Below, in pieces: positions 1-8,559 of a stretch of DNA of 64,000 nt. The notes under the pieces are model-generated. The model was not told where the DNA came from and searched no databases. It saw only the letters and a list, made by a program, of their open reading frames with translations. Source of the DNA: Neobacillus sp. WH10 (GTDB lineage: Bacteria; Bacillota; Bacilli; Bacillales; Cytobacillaceae); the NCBI RefSeq assembly GCF_030123405.1, contig NZ_CP126110.1, forward strand, positions 2,976,001-3,040,000, written 5' to 3'. The position numbers were made by a program, and so were the translations under genes. How positions within the stretch are numbered: the first letter of the stretch is position 1; the number at the start of each line of letters is the position of its first letter.

Positions 1-408
1 AACGTACATGCTCTCTATCTTTATCTAATATCGATTCGATTAATTTCCGACTTTCAAGATCTAAATCCCCTCTTACGATATCTTCTGACTCTCGAATTCC
101 ATAATAACTCTCACCCCTTAACGCACTCTCAATCATTCCAACAGAGGTTTCCGGAATCATAAATTGACTAAAGAAACCTTGGACTGATCCAATTAATCCT
201 TCATCATCAACTGGCTTTCCTCCTAGGTTTTGAATCCTTTCCGCAACTTTTAAAGCGTGGTTTTTATGCTCTTGTTGAATCCTTTGATATTCCCTTCTTA
301 TCTCTGGGTCGGTTAACTTTTGTATATGGTGTTCATACGCATGGATTCCCATATATTGCCCCTTTAAAAATTGATTTAATGTTTTCACCACATCATTACC
401 TGCCAATA
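1..408 (-). CDS. Ferritin-like / DUF2383-type protein (3' end outside window)
   Basis: The open frame starts at a TTG (406-408) seven or so bases after GAGGAGTG and runs off the left edge after 136 codons. The visible protein is all-helical in character, with an ExxH pair (EHKNH, about residues 47-51) and other Glu/His residues spaced as in four-helix-bundle ferritin-like domains. Bacillus proteins of this kind are small, cytoplasmic and often spore- or stress-associated. The substrate is unknown. It is divergent from the PNPOx-like gene at 521. The TTG start is supported only by the ribosome binding site; no ATG lies near it. Confidence 0.7.
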
Positions 409-520
409 TAAATCACTCCTCAATTATTTAATATTTTTAAAAAGATAGTGAATTTTTTACAGTTTATTTGTCATGTTTTAGTGAAAATTAAAAAGAATCT
501 AATTCATGGGAGGAAAATCA

Positions 521-946
521 ATGATCAATCAAGATTTAAAAGAAAAGGTTGTTAACATTATCTCTAATCATAGGACAGGCACCCTGGCATCAGTTGAAAA
601 TAATAAACCTCATTCACGGTATATGACATTTTACAATGAGGACATTACATTATATACACCAACGAAAAAGAACACGGAAAAGATTGACGAAATAAAAAAT
701 AATCCATATGTTTCGGTATTGCTTGGATATGAAGATAAAGGACAACACGATGCCCTTGTTGAAATTTTAGGCACTTCCTCTATTAATAATACACAATCTT
801 TGAAAGAGAAATTCTGGGAGGAATCGTTTAATAAATGGTTTGATGGTCCAAACGATCCAAACTACGTATTTCTTGAAATACAGCCTGAAACGGTCCGTAT
901 CTTAAATCTAAACGGTGAACCTCCACAAGAATTCTCGTTAAAATAA
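521..946 (+). CDS. Pyridoxamine 5'-phosphate oxidase-like general stress protein
   Basis: A 141-residue protein with the split beta-barrel FMN-binding signature near the N-terminus (GTLASVENNKPHSRYM, about residues 20-35) followed by an alternating strand pattern and FLEIQPETVRI near the end. It resembles the general stress protein 26 (YdaG-type) group, which binds flavin, and no oxidase activity should be assumed. An ATG at 506 is in frame, but the GGGAGGA at 508-514 overlaps it and is correctly spaced for the ATG at 521, so 521 is chosen. Confidence 0.8.
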   Translation: MINQDLKEKVVNIISNHRTGTLASVENNKPHSRYMTFYNEDITLYTPTKKNTEKIDEIKNNPYVSVLLGYEDKGQHDALVEILGTSSINNTQSLKEKFWEESFNKWFDGPNDPNYVFLEIQPETVRILNLNGEPPQEFSLK

Positions 947-1064
947 TAATTGGTATAATAAAGTTACTTATTGGCTCTTTCTAACCATTTTAAATGAAAG
1001 GAAGGGCCATCTATGCGTTAATGGTCAATTTTTTACTTCTTTCCTAAGTAGTTGGTATTCCCAT

Positions 1065-2018
1065 TCACCATTCCACCATTCCACTTGAAATACGTTTGAC
1101 TCCCCGAATTGAAGCGATTTCTTCTATGAGTTTTAACATAGCAAGGTTCTTCTGCTTAGCCTCAATCATAATGTCAAAGTCTCGATCCAGCACCTTTGCC
1201 ATTTTTAAGAAAGGAAGGATAAAATCTAAAGAGACAAAATCAGCATGTGAACGATAGGATTGCTCTGATTTTGGTGACGAAATATGGACTTTTGGCACTG
1301 TATCAAAACTATTCCAGGTATTAAATATGCGTGGTAAATATTGTGGGAGGTCAACCTCTCCTTTATTTGCCATATAGTGATGATAGTCAAGAACCATCGG
1401 AATCTTTTCTTTCTCACAAGTAATCAGTGTTTCCTCTACGTCATAGGTTTTATCATCATTTTCAAGTGTCATATGCTTTTTAATAGTATTGGGAAGTTTT
1501 TTTAAATTCTGATGGAAACGCCCTAAAGAGGTATTTTTATCACCATAAGCTCCACCAATATGAATATTGATAATACCCCTTTCTAGTGCATTCATCGCAT
1601 CGAGCATTTTAAAATGGTATTCCATATCCTTCACTGCATTCATTGTCACTTCCTCCCGATGACTTGTAAAAAGTGTAAATTGATTTGGGTGAAAGCTTGG
1701 TCGAAGCTTAAATTGTTGGATTATGTGCCCTAGTTCTTCCCACTCGGCTCTGAACGGAGTAACGAAATCCCACATTACTTCCGGATGGGTTGCCAAAGGA
1801 ACAAGTGAGCTCGAAAACCGATACAAGCCGATTTCGTGGGCGATATTATAATACAAAATTCTTTTCGTATGCTGTAAATTTTGTGCTGTTACAGATTTGA
1901 GTTTGTCCATTTGTTCGCTTTTTGAAAGAGCTGAATAGCGAGCAAAGGTCAAGGTTTTAGAAGGGCTTGCATCCCATAAACCCAATGCATTGGCTACATA
2001 TCCAAAACGGATCTTCAT
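1065..2018 (-). CDS. uvsE: UV DNA damage endonuclease
   Basis: A 317-residue TIM-barrel endonuclease of the UvdE/UvsE family, which nicks DNA 5' of UV photoproducts. The metal-ligand segments are all present in order: SFHPNQF (about residue 108), NIHIGGAYGDK (about 151), TLENDD (about 184), VLDYHHY (about 210), KVHISSP (about 244), HADF (about 258) and IEAKQKN (about 286). The length is normal for Bacillus. A TTTTTCTCC complement just upstream gives a GGAGAAAAA ribosome site for the ATG at 2018. It is divergent from the staygreen gene. Confidence 0.93.
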   Translation of the reverse strand: MKIRFGYVANALGLWDASPSKTLTFARYSALSKSEQMDKLKSVTAQNLQHTKRILYYNIAHEIGLYRFSSSLVPLATHPEVMWDFVTPFRAEWEELGHIIQQFKLRPSFHPNQFTLFTSHREEVTMNAVKDMEYHFKMLDAMNALERGIINIHIGGAYGDKNTSLGRFHQNLKKLPNTIKKHMTLENDDKTYDVEETLITCEKEKIPMVLDYHHYMANKGEVDLPQYLPRIFNTWNSFDTVPKVHISSPKSEQSYRSHADFVSLDFILPFLKMAKVLDRDFDIMIEAKQKNLAMLKLIEEIASIRGVKRISSGMVEW

Positions 2019-2154
2019 CTATTTTTCTCCTTCATTTAATACAGTAAGAACTTCAACGATTGTTTTCCCAATATATTGCGTCCTAAGAGAACTAATTAAC
2101 TTCTTTAACATATGCTTCCATATGTTTATTTTCTTAATGAAAGAAGTTGTGATT

Positions 2155-2634
2155 ATGAGCAAATTTAACGCATCCAAATTAAGTACTAAATTTTTGCCAT
2201 CTACCACGGAATGTGTGCCTGTCAAGGGTCGAAAATATACCTTGACACATTCTGATGCTACCGGGGAATTATTTTTGAGTATTGGCCATCAATATAACCT
2301 TACTGCCATTAACTTCAAAATTCGAGATGAAGTTTTAGCAGAATGGATCCAAAAAAATGGTCAGTTTAATTTTTGGGGTAAAGTCCACGTAAGTGGAGGG
2401 GAATTTGATGAACATTCCTCTAAAAAACGCTTCTTGATTTTCGAACGTGAAGCCAAACTTGCCTTAACAGCCATCTTTTATGGCGATCGCAAATTTTTCA
2501 GTTGCTTTCCTCAGTTGCTGGATTCCTCTATCTTTATCCAATTCGAATCCATCTATCCACAATATAATCAATTACTTTATTATGGTACCCCTCGTCAATA
2601 TTTAGATTCCATATTTTTTCCGGATGTTCCTTAG
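2155..2634 (+). CDS. Staygreen family protein
   Basis: The protein is 159 residues from the ATG at 2155, and in-frame starts further upstream (2137, 1990) are less likely. It begins MSKFNASKLSTKFLPSTTE and has GRKYTLTHSDATGELFLSIG, the pattern of bacterial staygreen-family proteins. These resemble the plant Mg-dechelatase SGR, but their role in non-photosynthetic Bacillaceae is unknown. The ribosome site is weak (AAAGAAG). The frame is intact and fills the space between uvsE and the resolvase. Confidence 0.7.
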   Translation: MSKFNASKLSTKFLPSTTECVPVKGRKYTLTHSDATGELFLSIGHQYNLTAINFKIRDEVLAEWIQKNGQFNFWGKVHVSGGEFDEHSSKKRFLIFEREAKLALTAIFYGDRKFFSCFPQLLDSSIFIQFESIYPQYNQLLYYGTPRQYLDSIFFPDVP

Positions 2635-2673
2635 TGATTCGTTCACCCAAACTCCGACTGTAAACCACCGTTC

Positions 2674-2844
2674 ATGACAAAAATGATATCCATGTCATAT
2701 TCCATTATATGACGCTTTTCTAGAGTAAATAATTATTTATGGGGTTTCTACCAACAAAGCGTTTTGTTGGTGGGACACCTTTATAGACTGAAGGGTAAAA
2801 ACCGATCAGTCTATTATTATCAATAAGGAACACCCTATTGATAA
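2674..2844. promoter_or_regulatory. Palindrome-rich res-like region before the resolvase
   Basis: Successive inverted repeats lie in this 170-bp stretch. ATGACA/TGTCAT is at 2674-2698, with GTCATA/TATGAC overlapping it at 2694-2713. ACCAACAAA/TTTGTTGGT is at 2750-2771. ATAGACTGA/TCAGTCTAT is at 2783-2814 with a nested GGT/ACC. TTATCAATA/TATTGATAA is at 2817-2844, 28 bp long. Serine resolvases bind several dyad sites of about 28-34 bp next to their own gene, so spacing and position suggest a res site. The arms differ in sequence, which weakens the idea that one protein binds all of them. Confidence 0.45.
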
Positions 2845-2924
2845 GTTTTTGCCTCCTTGATATTATTAGCTTGGTAAACTCTCAATAACACCTATCAAAA
2901 ATACATATTAAAAGAGGACGGAAA

Positions 2925-3428
2925 ATGATCTACGGATATGCTAGGGTAAGTACACAAGACCAAAACCTTGATACCCAAATTGAACAACTTACAAAATTTG
3001 GAGTAGATGAAATTGTAAAGGAGAAAATCAGTGGTGTTTCTAAACGCAAGCAACAATTGGATGAACTTCTTTCCAAAATAGCTGCCAATGATACCTTAGT
3101 TGTGACTAGAATGGATCGTCTCGGCCGAAATACTGTACAGTTGTTACAGCTAGTTGAACAACTTCGTGAAAAGAATATTCATTTTGTTATCCTAAACTTA
3201 GGAATTGACACGAGGACACCCACCGGTAAATTCTTTTTGACTTTAATGGCAGAATTTTGTGAGCTTGACCGAGAAATGATTAAGGAAAAGCAGCGTTCAG
3301 GGATTAAATTAGCTAAGCAAAAAGGTAAATATCGAGGAAGGGTAAAAAAATATACAGATAAGCATCCGGGAATGAATCACGCCATTGAATTACGAAATAC
3401 ATCAGATAAAACCGTAAATTTTCCTTAA
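2925..3428 (+). CDS. Serine recombinase (resolvase/invertase family), C-terminus truncated
   Basis: 167 residues. The N-terminal catalytic domain is intact: YGYARVST with the nucleophilic Ser near residue 9, then TRMDRLGRN around residues 65-73, and the long helix with ELDREMIKEKQRSG. The family normally ends in a helix-turn-helix of about 40 residues. Here the protein stops at DKTVNFP, where the HTH should begin, so DNA binding is probably lost. GAGGACGG precedes the ATG. The 3' end abuts another truncated gene (3432-3659), which places a rearrangement junction near 3420-3440. Confidence 0.85.
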   Translation: MIYGYARVSTQDQNLDTQIEQLTKFGVDEIVKEKISGVSKRKQQLDELLSKIAANDTLVVTRMDRLGRNTVQLLQLVEQLREKNIHFVILNLGIDTRTPTGKFFLTLMAEFCELDREMIKEKQRSGIKLAKQKGKYRGRVKKYTDKHPGMNHAIELRNTSDKTVNFP

Positions 3429-3431
3429 TAT

Positions 3432-3659
3432 CTAAATGGTTATAAAATACCGTCCTCCAGAAATTTGGTCAAGAATTTCTATTTCAATTGAACCTGAATT
3501 CCAAACAGTCACTCTTCCCATTTTTGTGGAAGATAAGTGGTCGGCAAAAATCGCTGGATTATCTGTCGTAGTGGGTTCTAAAATGAGGTCTGTTACAATT
3601 CCTTTTTTCAGTAGTTCTTCTCTATGTTCTTTAAACCAAGAATAAAATAATTCTTCCAC
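3432..3659 (-). CDS. TriTu-like immunity protein fragment
   Basis: 75 residues from a GTG at 3657-3659. The pattern WFKEHREELLKKGI, then ENPAI-type spacing and GRVTVWNSGSIEIEILD resembles the TriTu family of polymorphic-toxin immunity proteins, which are usually about 100 residues. The C-terminal third is absent and the frame ends just where the convergent resolvase is also cut, so this is probably a truncated orphan. No cognate toxin is visible. The family name is from memory of motifs and is moderately secure. Confidence 0.5.
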   Translation of the reverse strand: MEELFYSWFKEHREELLKKGIVTDLILEPTTTDNPAIFADHLSSTKMGRVTVWNSGSIEIEILDQISGGRYFITI

Positions 3660-3710
3660 TAATAATCAACCCTTTTAAATTGTGAAGCAGTCACACCAAT
3701 ATCATAAAAG

Positions 3711-3768
3711 CACCCGTTAGCCACCCATGAAGCGCAAAACCAGCGCTTCACCACAGAGAATGAAAATG
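3711..3768. repeat. R-element end plus attached hairpin block, copy 1
   Basis: CACCCGTTAG, the right-hand motif of the R element, is followed by a 45-bp block with hairpin TGAAGCGC (3728-3735) / GCGCTTCA (3743-3750) and then CACCACAGAGAATGAAAAT. The same block occurs at 11298-11354 with a compensated stem. The rest of 3660-4118 has no convincing gene. The frames at 3659-3902 read through this structured DNA and look like noise. Confidence 0.6.
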
Positions 3769-4118
3769 GTCCAGGCAGTCCATACTGTTTTAATGCTGGC
3801 GAAGAAGGTCTTTGAACTATGGTGCCTTTGAGCCCATCCGTTAGTCTGACTCCAACAACCACGGTGTACCACCGACTGTCGTTTACCCATTATGGGTAGC
3901 ACTCATGGGAGATTAATCCTTATTCTGGTTGTTACGCCAGCTTCACCTTATATTATCTTAAATGGAAGGACACTAACTTACATTCGATTTATCAGACCAA
4001 TCTAAACAGATTACAAGAGGCTCAGCCTTTTTTTTAAAACGATTTTGCTGTGTCTATTTTTCTATGCGTTCTTTCAGTTTTTATTTTCATGGGAGTTTAA
4101 GTTCATTTGTTCACAATA

Positions 4119-4550
4119 TCATTTTACTCGCTTTAAATCAGATTCTTTTATCGAATTGCCAGTAATTTCAAAGAACACTTCTTTATTATTGTCTAATTCG
4201 AGTGTCACCTTTTTGTTAATCGCCACAGCATCTTTACTTTTTTCTTTAGAATTACTGTCCAAGATTTCAATCTTCATTTCAACTTTTCCATCTAAGGCAA
4301 TGTCTTCTTCGAGTAATTCAAAACTAATTAATTCGCCTTTTTCGATTTTAGAGCCATCTGCATTCACAACCGCTGGTGAATGGTTCACTAGATGTGCTTG
4401 AACTTCATAAAAATCAAAATTAGCATTGTTTTTTATATTGATAACCATACTATTATCATTTGGTGTAATTGGAGAACTGGAATAATTTGTACAAGCCGAT
4501 AAAAGAATAATTAATAAAATTGTAATTGGTAACAAGATTTTTTTCTTCAC
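4119..4550 (-). CDS. Small lipoprotein of unknown function
   Basis: 143 residues with a Lys-rich start, a hydrophobic core and lipobox LLSAC (about residues 16-20), so the mature protein is probably lipid-anchored outside the membrane. The rest alternates polar strands (VINIKNNANFDFYEVQAHLVN, then VEMKIEILDSNSKEKSKD), suggesting a beta-sandwich-like fold. GGGGGATGGCATTGTG lies upstream of the start. It is a lone gene upstream (in transcription) of the 3.7-kb repeat block. No family recognised. Confidence 0.65.
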   Translation of the reverse strand: MKKKILLPITILLIILLSACTNYSSSPITPNDNSMVINIKNNANFDFYEVQAHLVNHSPAVVNADGSKIEKGELISFELLEEDIALDGKVEMKIEILDSNSKEKSKDAVAINKKVTLELDNNKEVFFEITGNSIKESDLKRVK

Positions 4551-4660
4551 AATGCCATCCCCCTTTTAATAAAAATTTTATTGGTTTACTATTACCTTGG
4601 TTAATTATATATATAGAAATTCTATGCATGTAACCATTGTAATTTATTTCTAATTTATTT

Positions 4661-4736
4661 TCAACTGTTATTAAAAAAACCTGCCCCGCTAACTCAATAA
4701 GAATTTAACAAAAAAGGCGTTAATCCTCTTGGATCA
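4661..4736 (-). repeat. R element 1, left part (interrupted by group II intron)
   Basis: The element reads TCAACTGTTA, then CCTGCCCCGCTAACTCAATAAG, then GGCGTTAATCCTCTTGGATCA on the plus strand. The matching right end GCACCCGTTAGCTGAATAG lies 1944 bp away at 6681. The intron sits exactly between the two parts. Confidence 0.6.
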
Positions 4737-6680
4737 GTCGAGTAGAAGGGAGCCTTTCTACCTTGCGGTAAATTAGACTCCCCCCCCCTCTCAGAACCGT
4801 GCTTGCACTATTAATGCACACGGCTCCTCCTAGTCATCTTTTACAGAATATAGCTAATCTCTTTTCTTAAATCATATATGCTCACTTTAATCCTTGGTAA
4901 AGGTAGCGGATATTTATTAAGAAATAGTTTGAATTTATCCCATGTGAAGGATTTTCTTTGACTTCTTCTATTGAGCCATTTAAACAGAAGGTTTTCAATT
5001 TTGTCTTTGAAGTTGTTAACATTTGGGGTATTATCAGTGATGCAATAATAGTTGTAATACCCTATTAATGAACGTTTAAATCTATCCATAATCATATGAA
5101 TATCCTTATTTCTATTATTCCTCAACCATTCTTTCGTTTCTTTTAGTTTTCCTTTGACTTTCTTCCTGCTTGATTTCCGTTTCACTCGAAAGTTTCCTTG
5201 TTTACTTTTCCCACAGTAGTGTGTAAAACCAAGGAAATCAAAGGTTGCTGGTTTACTTCTTCCCTGTTGATTTGCATTTTTCTCCGCAAACTTCCCGAAG
5301 GGAATGATTTTAGTTTTATCCTCAGCTATTTCTAAATTAAATTTCTTTAATCTTAACTTTAATGAATGGAAGAATTGCTCCGCTTCACTTTTATATTGAA
5401 AACAACAAACAAAATCATCTGCATATCTCACTATGTATGCTTGTCCATTGCACTGTTTCCTAACCCTTTTCTCAAACCATAGGTCGAGTACATAATGGAG
5501 ATATACATTGGCTAATATCGGAGATATTACTCCACCTTGCGGTGTGCCATTGTCTGTCTTATATTTCTTGCCTTCCTCCATGTATCCACCTTTAAGAAAC
5601 CTACCAATTGTTCTTAGTAGGTTAGGGTCAGCGATTCGCGGTTTTAGGAACTCCATCATCCATGTGTGGTCAACGTTGTCAAAGAATCCTTTAATATCTA
5701 CATCTACTACATAATTTACTGACCTTTTTTCAATATAGAAGTTCAGTATTTTCAAAGCATCGTGGCAATTACGATTTGGTCGGAATCCAAAGGAACAGTC
5801 AAGAAAGTCATTTTCATAGATAGAATTTAGTATTTTCGTAATGCACTTTTGTACAATCTTATCTTCATGTTCCGGTATTCCCAACGGTCTTTTCTTGTTT
5901 GAGTTGAGCTTTGGAATATACATTCTCCTTACTGGAACAGGTCGATAGCTTTTGCTTTTAAGACTACTAACTAAATCCTCTATGTTTTCTTCTAAATTTT
6001 CACCGTATTGCTCTTTAGTTGTTCCGTTAATCCCAGTAGCCTTCTTATTGGGTAGCTCAAAATGGCATTGAACTAATGTTTGCTTATTTAATAAATGTGC
6101 AAGAGAAGTAAATTTCATTTTAGGATCTGATTTTGCTAATTCTGCTATCCTTAGTAGTTTTGTTTCCATTTATTATACCTACCTCTGTGTGTAGTAAATG
6201 TGTCCCTAGTAAGGGTGATAACTGGTAGCTAGCCTTTCCTCCATCGGCATTACCCAACTTCATTGGTACTACGCTGCTATCCGACTCCCTACATCGGCAT
6301 TTGGTTTCCTTGCTTGTTATCGCTTGTAGACCATACTCTTCTAAAAAAAGAAAAGACCGGTAGGGTCTCCCGAGTTGCCGTATCATATCAATGTATAACG
6401 TGCCAAGGTCTCTGACTCCAGAGAGGTTTTATCATTCTTGCCTTTAACGAAAGAAAAAATGTTGCTTTCTGCTGTGCGTAAGGCATCAGCCCTCTCGAAT
6501 TACTAACATTATGGAGCTCAATCCCTTCAACCATTCGGCTTTCGGCCCGCTACCTAACTGTCTACGCTTAAAGACTAAAGTTACCTTTAGCCCTCCAAGA
6601 CTCGCTACGAGCGAATGGCTAGTTCTTACTCGACGGGAATCCCACCCGCTATATGATACGACCTAGGCTCGGCCGCACAC
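4737..6680 (-). mobile_element. Group II intron (group IIC-like), copy 1
   Basis: A 1944-bp element on the minus strand. The 5' end reads GTGTGCGGCC (6680 downward) and the 3' end reads CTACTCGAC (ending 4737), matching group II GUGYG...AY ends. Domain V is visible at 4793-4826 as a 34-nt hairpin (GAGCCGTGTG paired to GCACGGTTCT). The 5' ribozyme domains occupy about 6170-6680. A second copy of the same length, almost identical, is at 24989-26932. Both interrupt R elements at the same relative position. Confidence 0.9.
4841..6169 (-). CDS. Group II intron reverse transcriptase/maturase
   Basis: 442 residues. RT fingers-palm motifs are present: RRMYIPKLNSNKKRPLGIP (about 82-100), VVDVDIKGFFDNVDH (about 155-170), TPQGGVISPILANVYLH and the catalytic YADD (about 250). 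A group II maturase X domain follows (RSLIGYYNYYCITDN, about 365-380). There is no C-terminal HNH endonuclease domain, as is usual for group IIC proteins, which insert next to stem-loops using nascent DNA as primer. The protein is identical to that at 25093-26421, so at least one copy arrived recently. Confidence 0.95.
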   Translation of the reverse strand: METKLLRIAELAKSDPKMKFTSLAHLLNKQTLVQCHFELPNKKATGINGTTKEQYGENLEENIEDLVSSLKSKSYRPVPVRRMYIPKLNSNKKRPLGIPEHEDKIVQKCITKILNSIYENDFLDCSFGFRPNRNCHDALKILNFYIEKRSVNYVVDVDIKGFFDNVDHTWMMEFLKPRIADPNLLRTIGRFLKGGYMEEGKKYKTDNGTPQGGVISPILANVYLHYVLDLWFEKRVRKQCNGQAYIVRYADDFVCCFQYKSEAEQFFHSLKLRLKKFNLEIAEDKTKIIPFGKFAEKNANQQGRSKPATFDFLGFTHYCGKSKQGNFRVKRKSSRKKVKGKLKETKEWLRNNRNKDIHMIMDRFKRSLIGYYNYYCITDNTPNVNNFKDKIENLLFKWLNRRSQRKSFTWDKFKLFLNKYPLPLPRIKVSIYDLRKEISYIL

Positions 6681-6700
6681 GCACCCGTTAGCTGAATAGC
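6681..6700 (-). repeat. R element 1, right end
   Basis: GCACCCGTTAGCTGAATAG directly follows the intron 5' end and completes the element started at 4661. It precedes the AAA kinase gene, which ends at 6730. Confidence 0.6.
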
Positions 6701-6729
6701 ATATTTATTAATAATCATAAAATTAACAT

Positions 6730-7269
6730 TTATTTAATACGAGCCTCAGTTTTTAAACGTTTGGTAATCTCAGATAACGTTTCTTCAGGAGTCAAATACG
6801 AAGAATCAATCCAAAGTCCTGTTTTTGGATTTTCATTGATTAGCACGTTATTAAGAGGTTCAACTTGCCAAGTAGTATACCCTGACTTTTTTCGTTTTTT
6901 CTCCCTTTCAACTATTGTATCAACATTTGGGTTTAGTGTAATAAAGTAAACTGGCTTAGATTCAAATTCATTTAGAAAAGACGTTACCTCTTTTCCTAAA
7001 TAGGTATCTTGTATTACTACAGAAAATCCTGCATTGTAATACATTTCCGCCACTTTTACTGCCATTTTATATCGGAGTATCAATTGCTCCACTGCACTTT
7101 GAGAATAACTTGGAGTCATATCAATATTTCCTTTTACTATCATTTTTCGAAAAATATCTCCACGCACATGAACCCCTTTCTCAAATTGCTCTGCTAACAT
7201 TTGGGCAATTGTGGATTTCCCAGAAGCCATTATCCCAGTTATAATATATATCCCCTTTTCAAGAGTCAT
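6730..7269 (-). CDS. P-loop kinase/phosphotransferase-like protein
   Basis: 179 residues. The Walker A motif GIMASGKST lies at about residues 12-20, in a short protein typical of the AAA/zeta-toxin/chloramphenicol-phosphotransferase-like small kinases. HVRGDIFRKMI and VIQDTYLG provide possible substrate and Asp residues, and EREKKRKKSGY is a likely lid. The substrate is unknown. GGAGGAAATAAAC precedes the ATG. It is a single gene bounded by R elements at 6681 and 7289, so it forms one cassette-like unit. Confidence 0.75.
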   Translation of the reverse strand: MTLEKGIYIITGIMASGKSTIAQMLAEQFEKGVHVRGDIFRKMIVKGNIDMTPSYSQSAVEQLILRYKMAVKVAEMYYNAGFSVVIQDTYLGKEVTSFLNEFESKPVYFITLNPNVDTIVEREKKRKKSGYTTWQVEPLNNVLINENPKTGLWIDSSYLTPEETLSEITKRLKTEARIK

Positions 7270-7288
7270 AGTTTATTTCCTCCTATTA

Positions 7289-7320
7289 CCTTCTTTAACT
7301 AACCTGCCAGTTACTTTAAG
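7289..7320 (-). repeat. R element 2, left part with IS target site
   Basis: CCTTCTTTAACTAACCTGCC followed by AGTTACTTTAAG. The IS1111-type element begins immediately after TTTAAG. An uninterrupted version of this joint (TTTAAG followed by TACATTCCTTCAC) occurs at 27466-27487. Confidence 0.65.
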
Positions 7321-7434
7321 TTATCATGAACGAAACTAGCTCCTTACTCGTAACACCGTAGGTTAATTTGGTTACACTGTTTACTGGAAAAGACAAACCA
7401 AATCAGAGCTACATTACGGAAGGAGCTAGTTATT

Positions 7435-8550
7435 ATGAAGGATACCATAAAATATGTAGGTTTAGACGTTTCAAAAGAAAAAATTGCCGTTGCCATTGCA
7501 GATGAAGGTCGTGATGAGCCAAGATATTGGGGAATGATTCCTAACACTGCGGAATCCATTAGAAAGTTAGTAAAAAAGCTTGGAGAAAAAGAGAATCTTC
7601 GAGTGTGCTATGAAGCTGGTCCAACTGGCTATGGTTTATATCGTGTTTTTCTTAGCCTAGGAATTGAGTGTGAAGTGATCGCACCATCTTTAATCCCCAA
7701 GAAACCAGGTGAACGCATTAAAACTGACCGTAGAGATTCGATTAAACTAGCAAAATTATTTCGTGCTGGTAAATTAACCTCTGTTTATGTGCCAACAGAA
7801 GATGACGAAGCCCTTCGGGATTTAGTTCGGGCTCGAGAAGATGCCAAAGAAGATGAATTAAGAGCCAAACATCGATTATCGAAATTCCTTTTACGAAATG
7901 ATATTCACCCTCCTTTCAAAGGAAAAAAGTGGACTCGCAGATATCGTGAATGGTTAAATACTCTAAAGTTTGAGCGTTCCACTTCTAAAGTAGTTTTTCA
8001 AGAGTATCTGCACCATCTACAAGAAGTTGAACAAAGGGTAAAACGATTGGAAGAAGAGATTAAATTCCAATCAATAGAAGGATACCATGCACCAATGATA
8101 CAAGCACTCCAATCATTAAGGGGAATAGCTACTATAACAGCTACCAGCCTTGTGGCTGAGATTGGATCATTTAAGAGATTTGATTCTCCCAAAAAATTAA
8201 TGTCTTACGTTGGGTTAATCCCAAGCGAAAGCTCAAGTGGTGAAATCAGAAGACAAGGTAAAATTACAAAAACAGGCAACCGTCATGTTCGTCGTTTGCT
8301 TGTAGAAGCAGCCTGGAGCTATCGATTTCCGCCTGCCATAAAGGGGGATTTAAAGAAAAGACTAGAAGGACAGTTGCCCAATGTTCAAATGATCTCATGG
8401 AAAGCTCAAAATCGCCTTCATAAAAAGTATTTTCGTTTACTATCACGTGGAAAGTCATTTGGGAAGGCACTAACAGCCGTTGCAAGAGAATTAGCAGGAT
8501 TTATCTGGGCAGTAACTCAAGAAATTGAAAATAACACTATTGCAAAGTAA
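7435..8550 (+). CDS. IS110 family transposase (IS1111 group)
   Basis: 371 residues. The N-terminal DEDD RuvC-like domain is shown by YVGLDVSKEKIAVAIAD (about 6-22), CYEAGPTGYG (about 58-67) and KTDRRDSIKLAKL (about 98-110). The C-terminal Tnp_20 domain has LRGIATITATSLVAEIGSF and GLIPSESSSGEIRRQG with the Ser-rich active-site segment (about 255-270). GGAGCTAGTTATT precedes the ATG. The copy at 27777 differs at about fifteen residues, so the two insertions are not from one recent event. Confidence 0.95.
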   Translation: MKDTIKYVGLDVSKEKIAVAIADEGRDEPRYWGMIPNTAESIRKLVKKLGEKENLRVCYEAGPTGYGLYRVFLSLGIECEVIAPSLIPKKPGERIKTDRRDSIKLAKLFRAGKLTSVYVPTEDDEALRDLVRAREDAKEDELRAKHRLSKFLLRNDIHPPFKGKKWTRRYREWLNTLKFERSTSKVVFQEYLHHLQEVEQRVKRLEEEIKFQSIEGYHAPMIQALQSLRGIATITATSLVAEIGSFKRFDSPKKLMSYVGLIPSESSSGEIRRQGKITKTGNRHVRRLLVEAAWSYRFPPAIKGDLKKRLEGQLPNVQMISWKAQNRLHKKYFRLLSRGKSFGKALTAVARELAGFIWAVTQEIENNTIAK

Positions 8551-8559
8551 AAATTACGA

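Noticed and set aside
3659..3902. Two minus-strand frames of 61-67 residues in the 3.7-kb repeat block
   Set aside because: They overlap each other in different frames across a hairpin-rich repeat; no family features.
6120..6386. 88-residue frame in the intron 5' region (and its copy at 26372)
   Set aside because: It lies in the structured ribozyme domains and overlaps the start of the reverse transcriptase.
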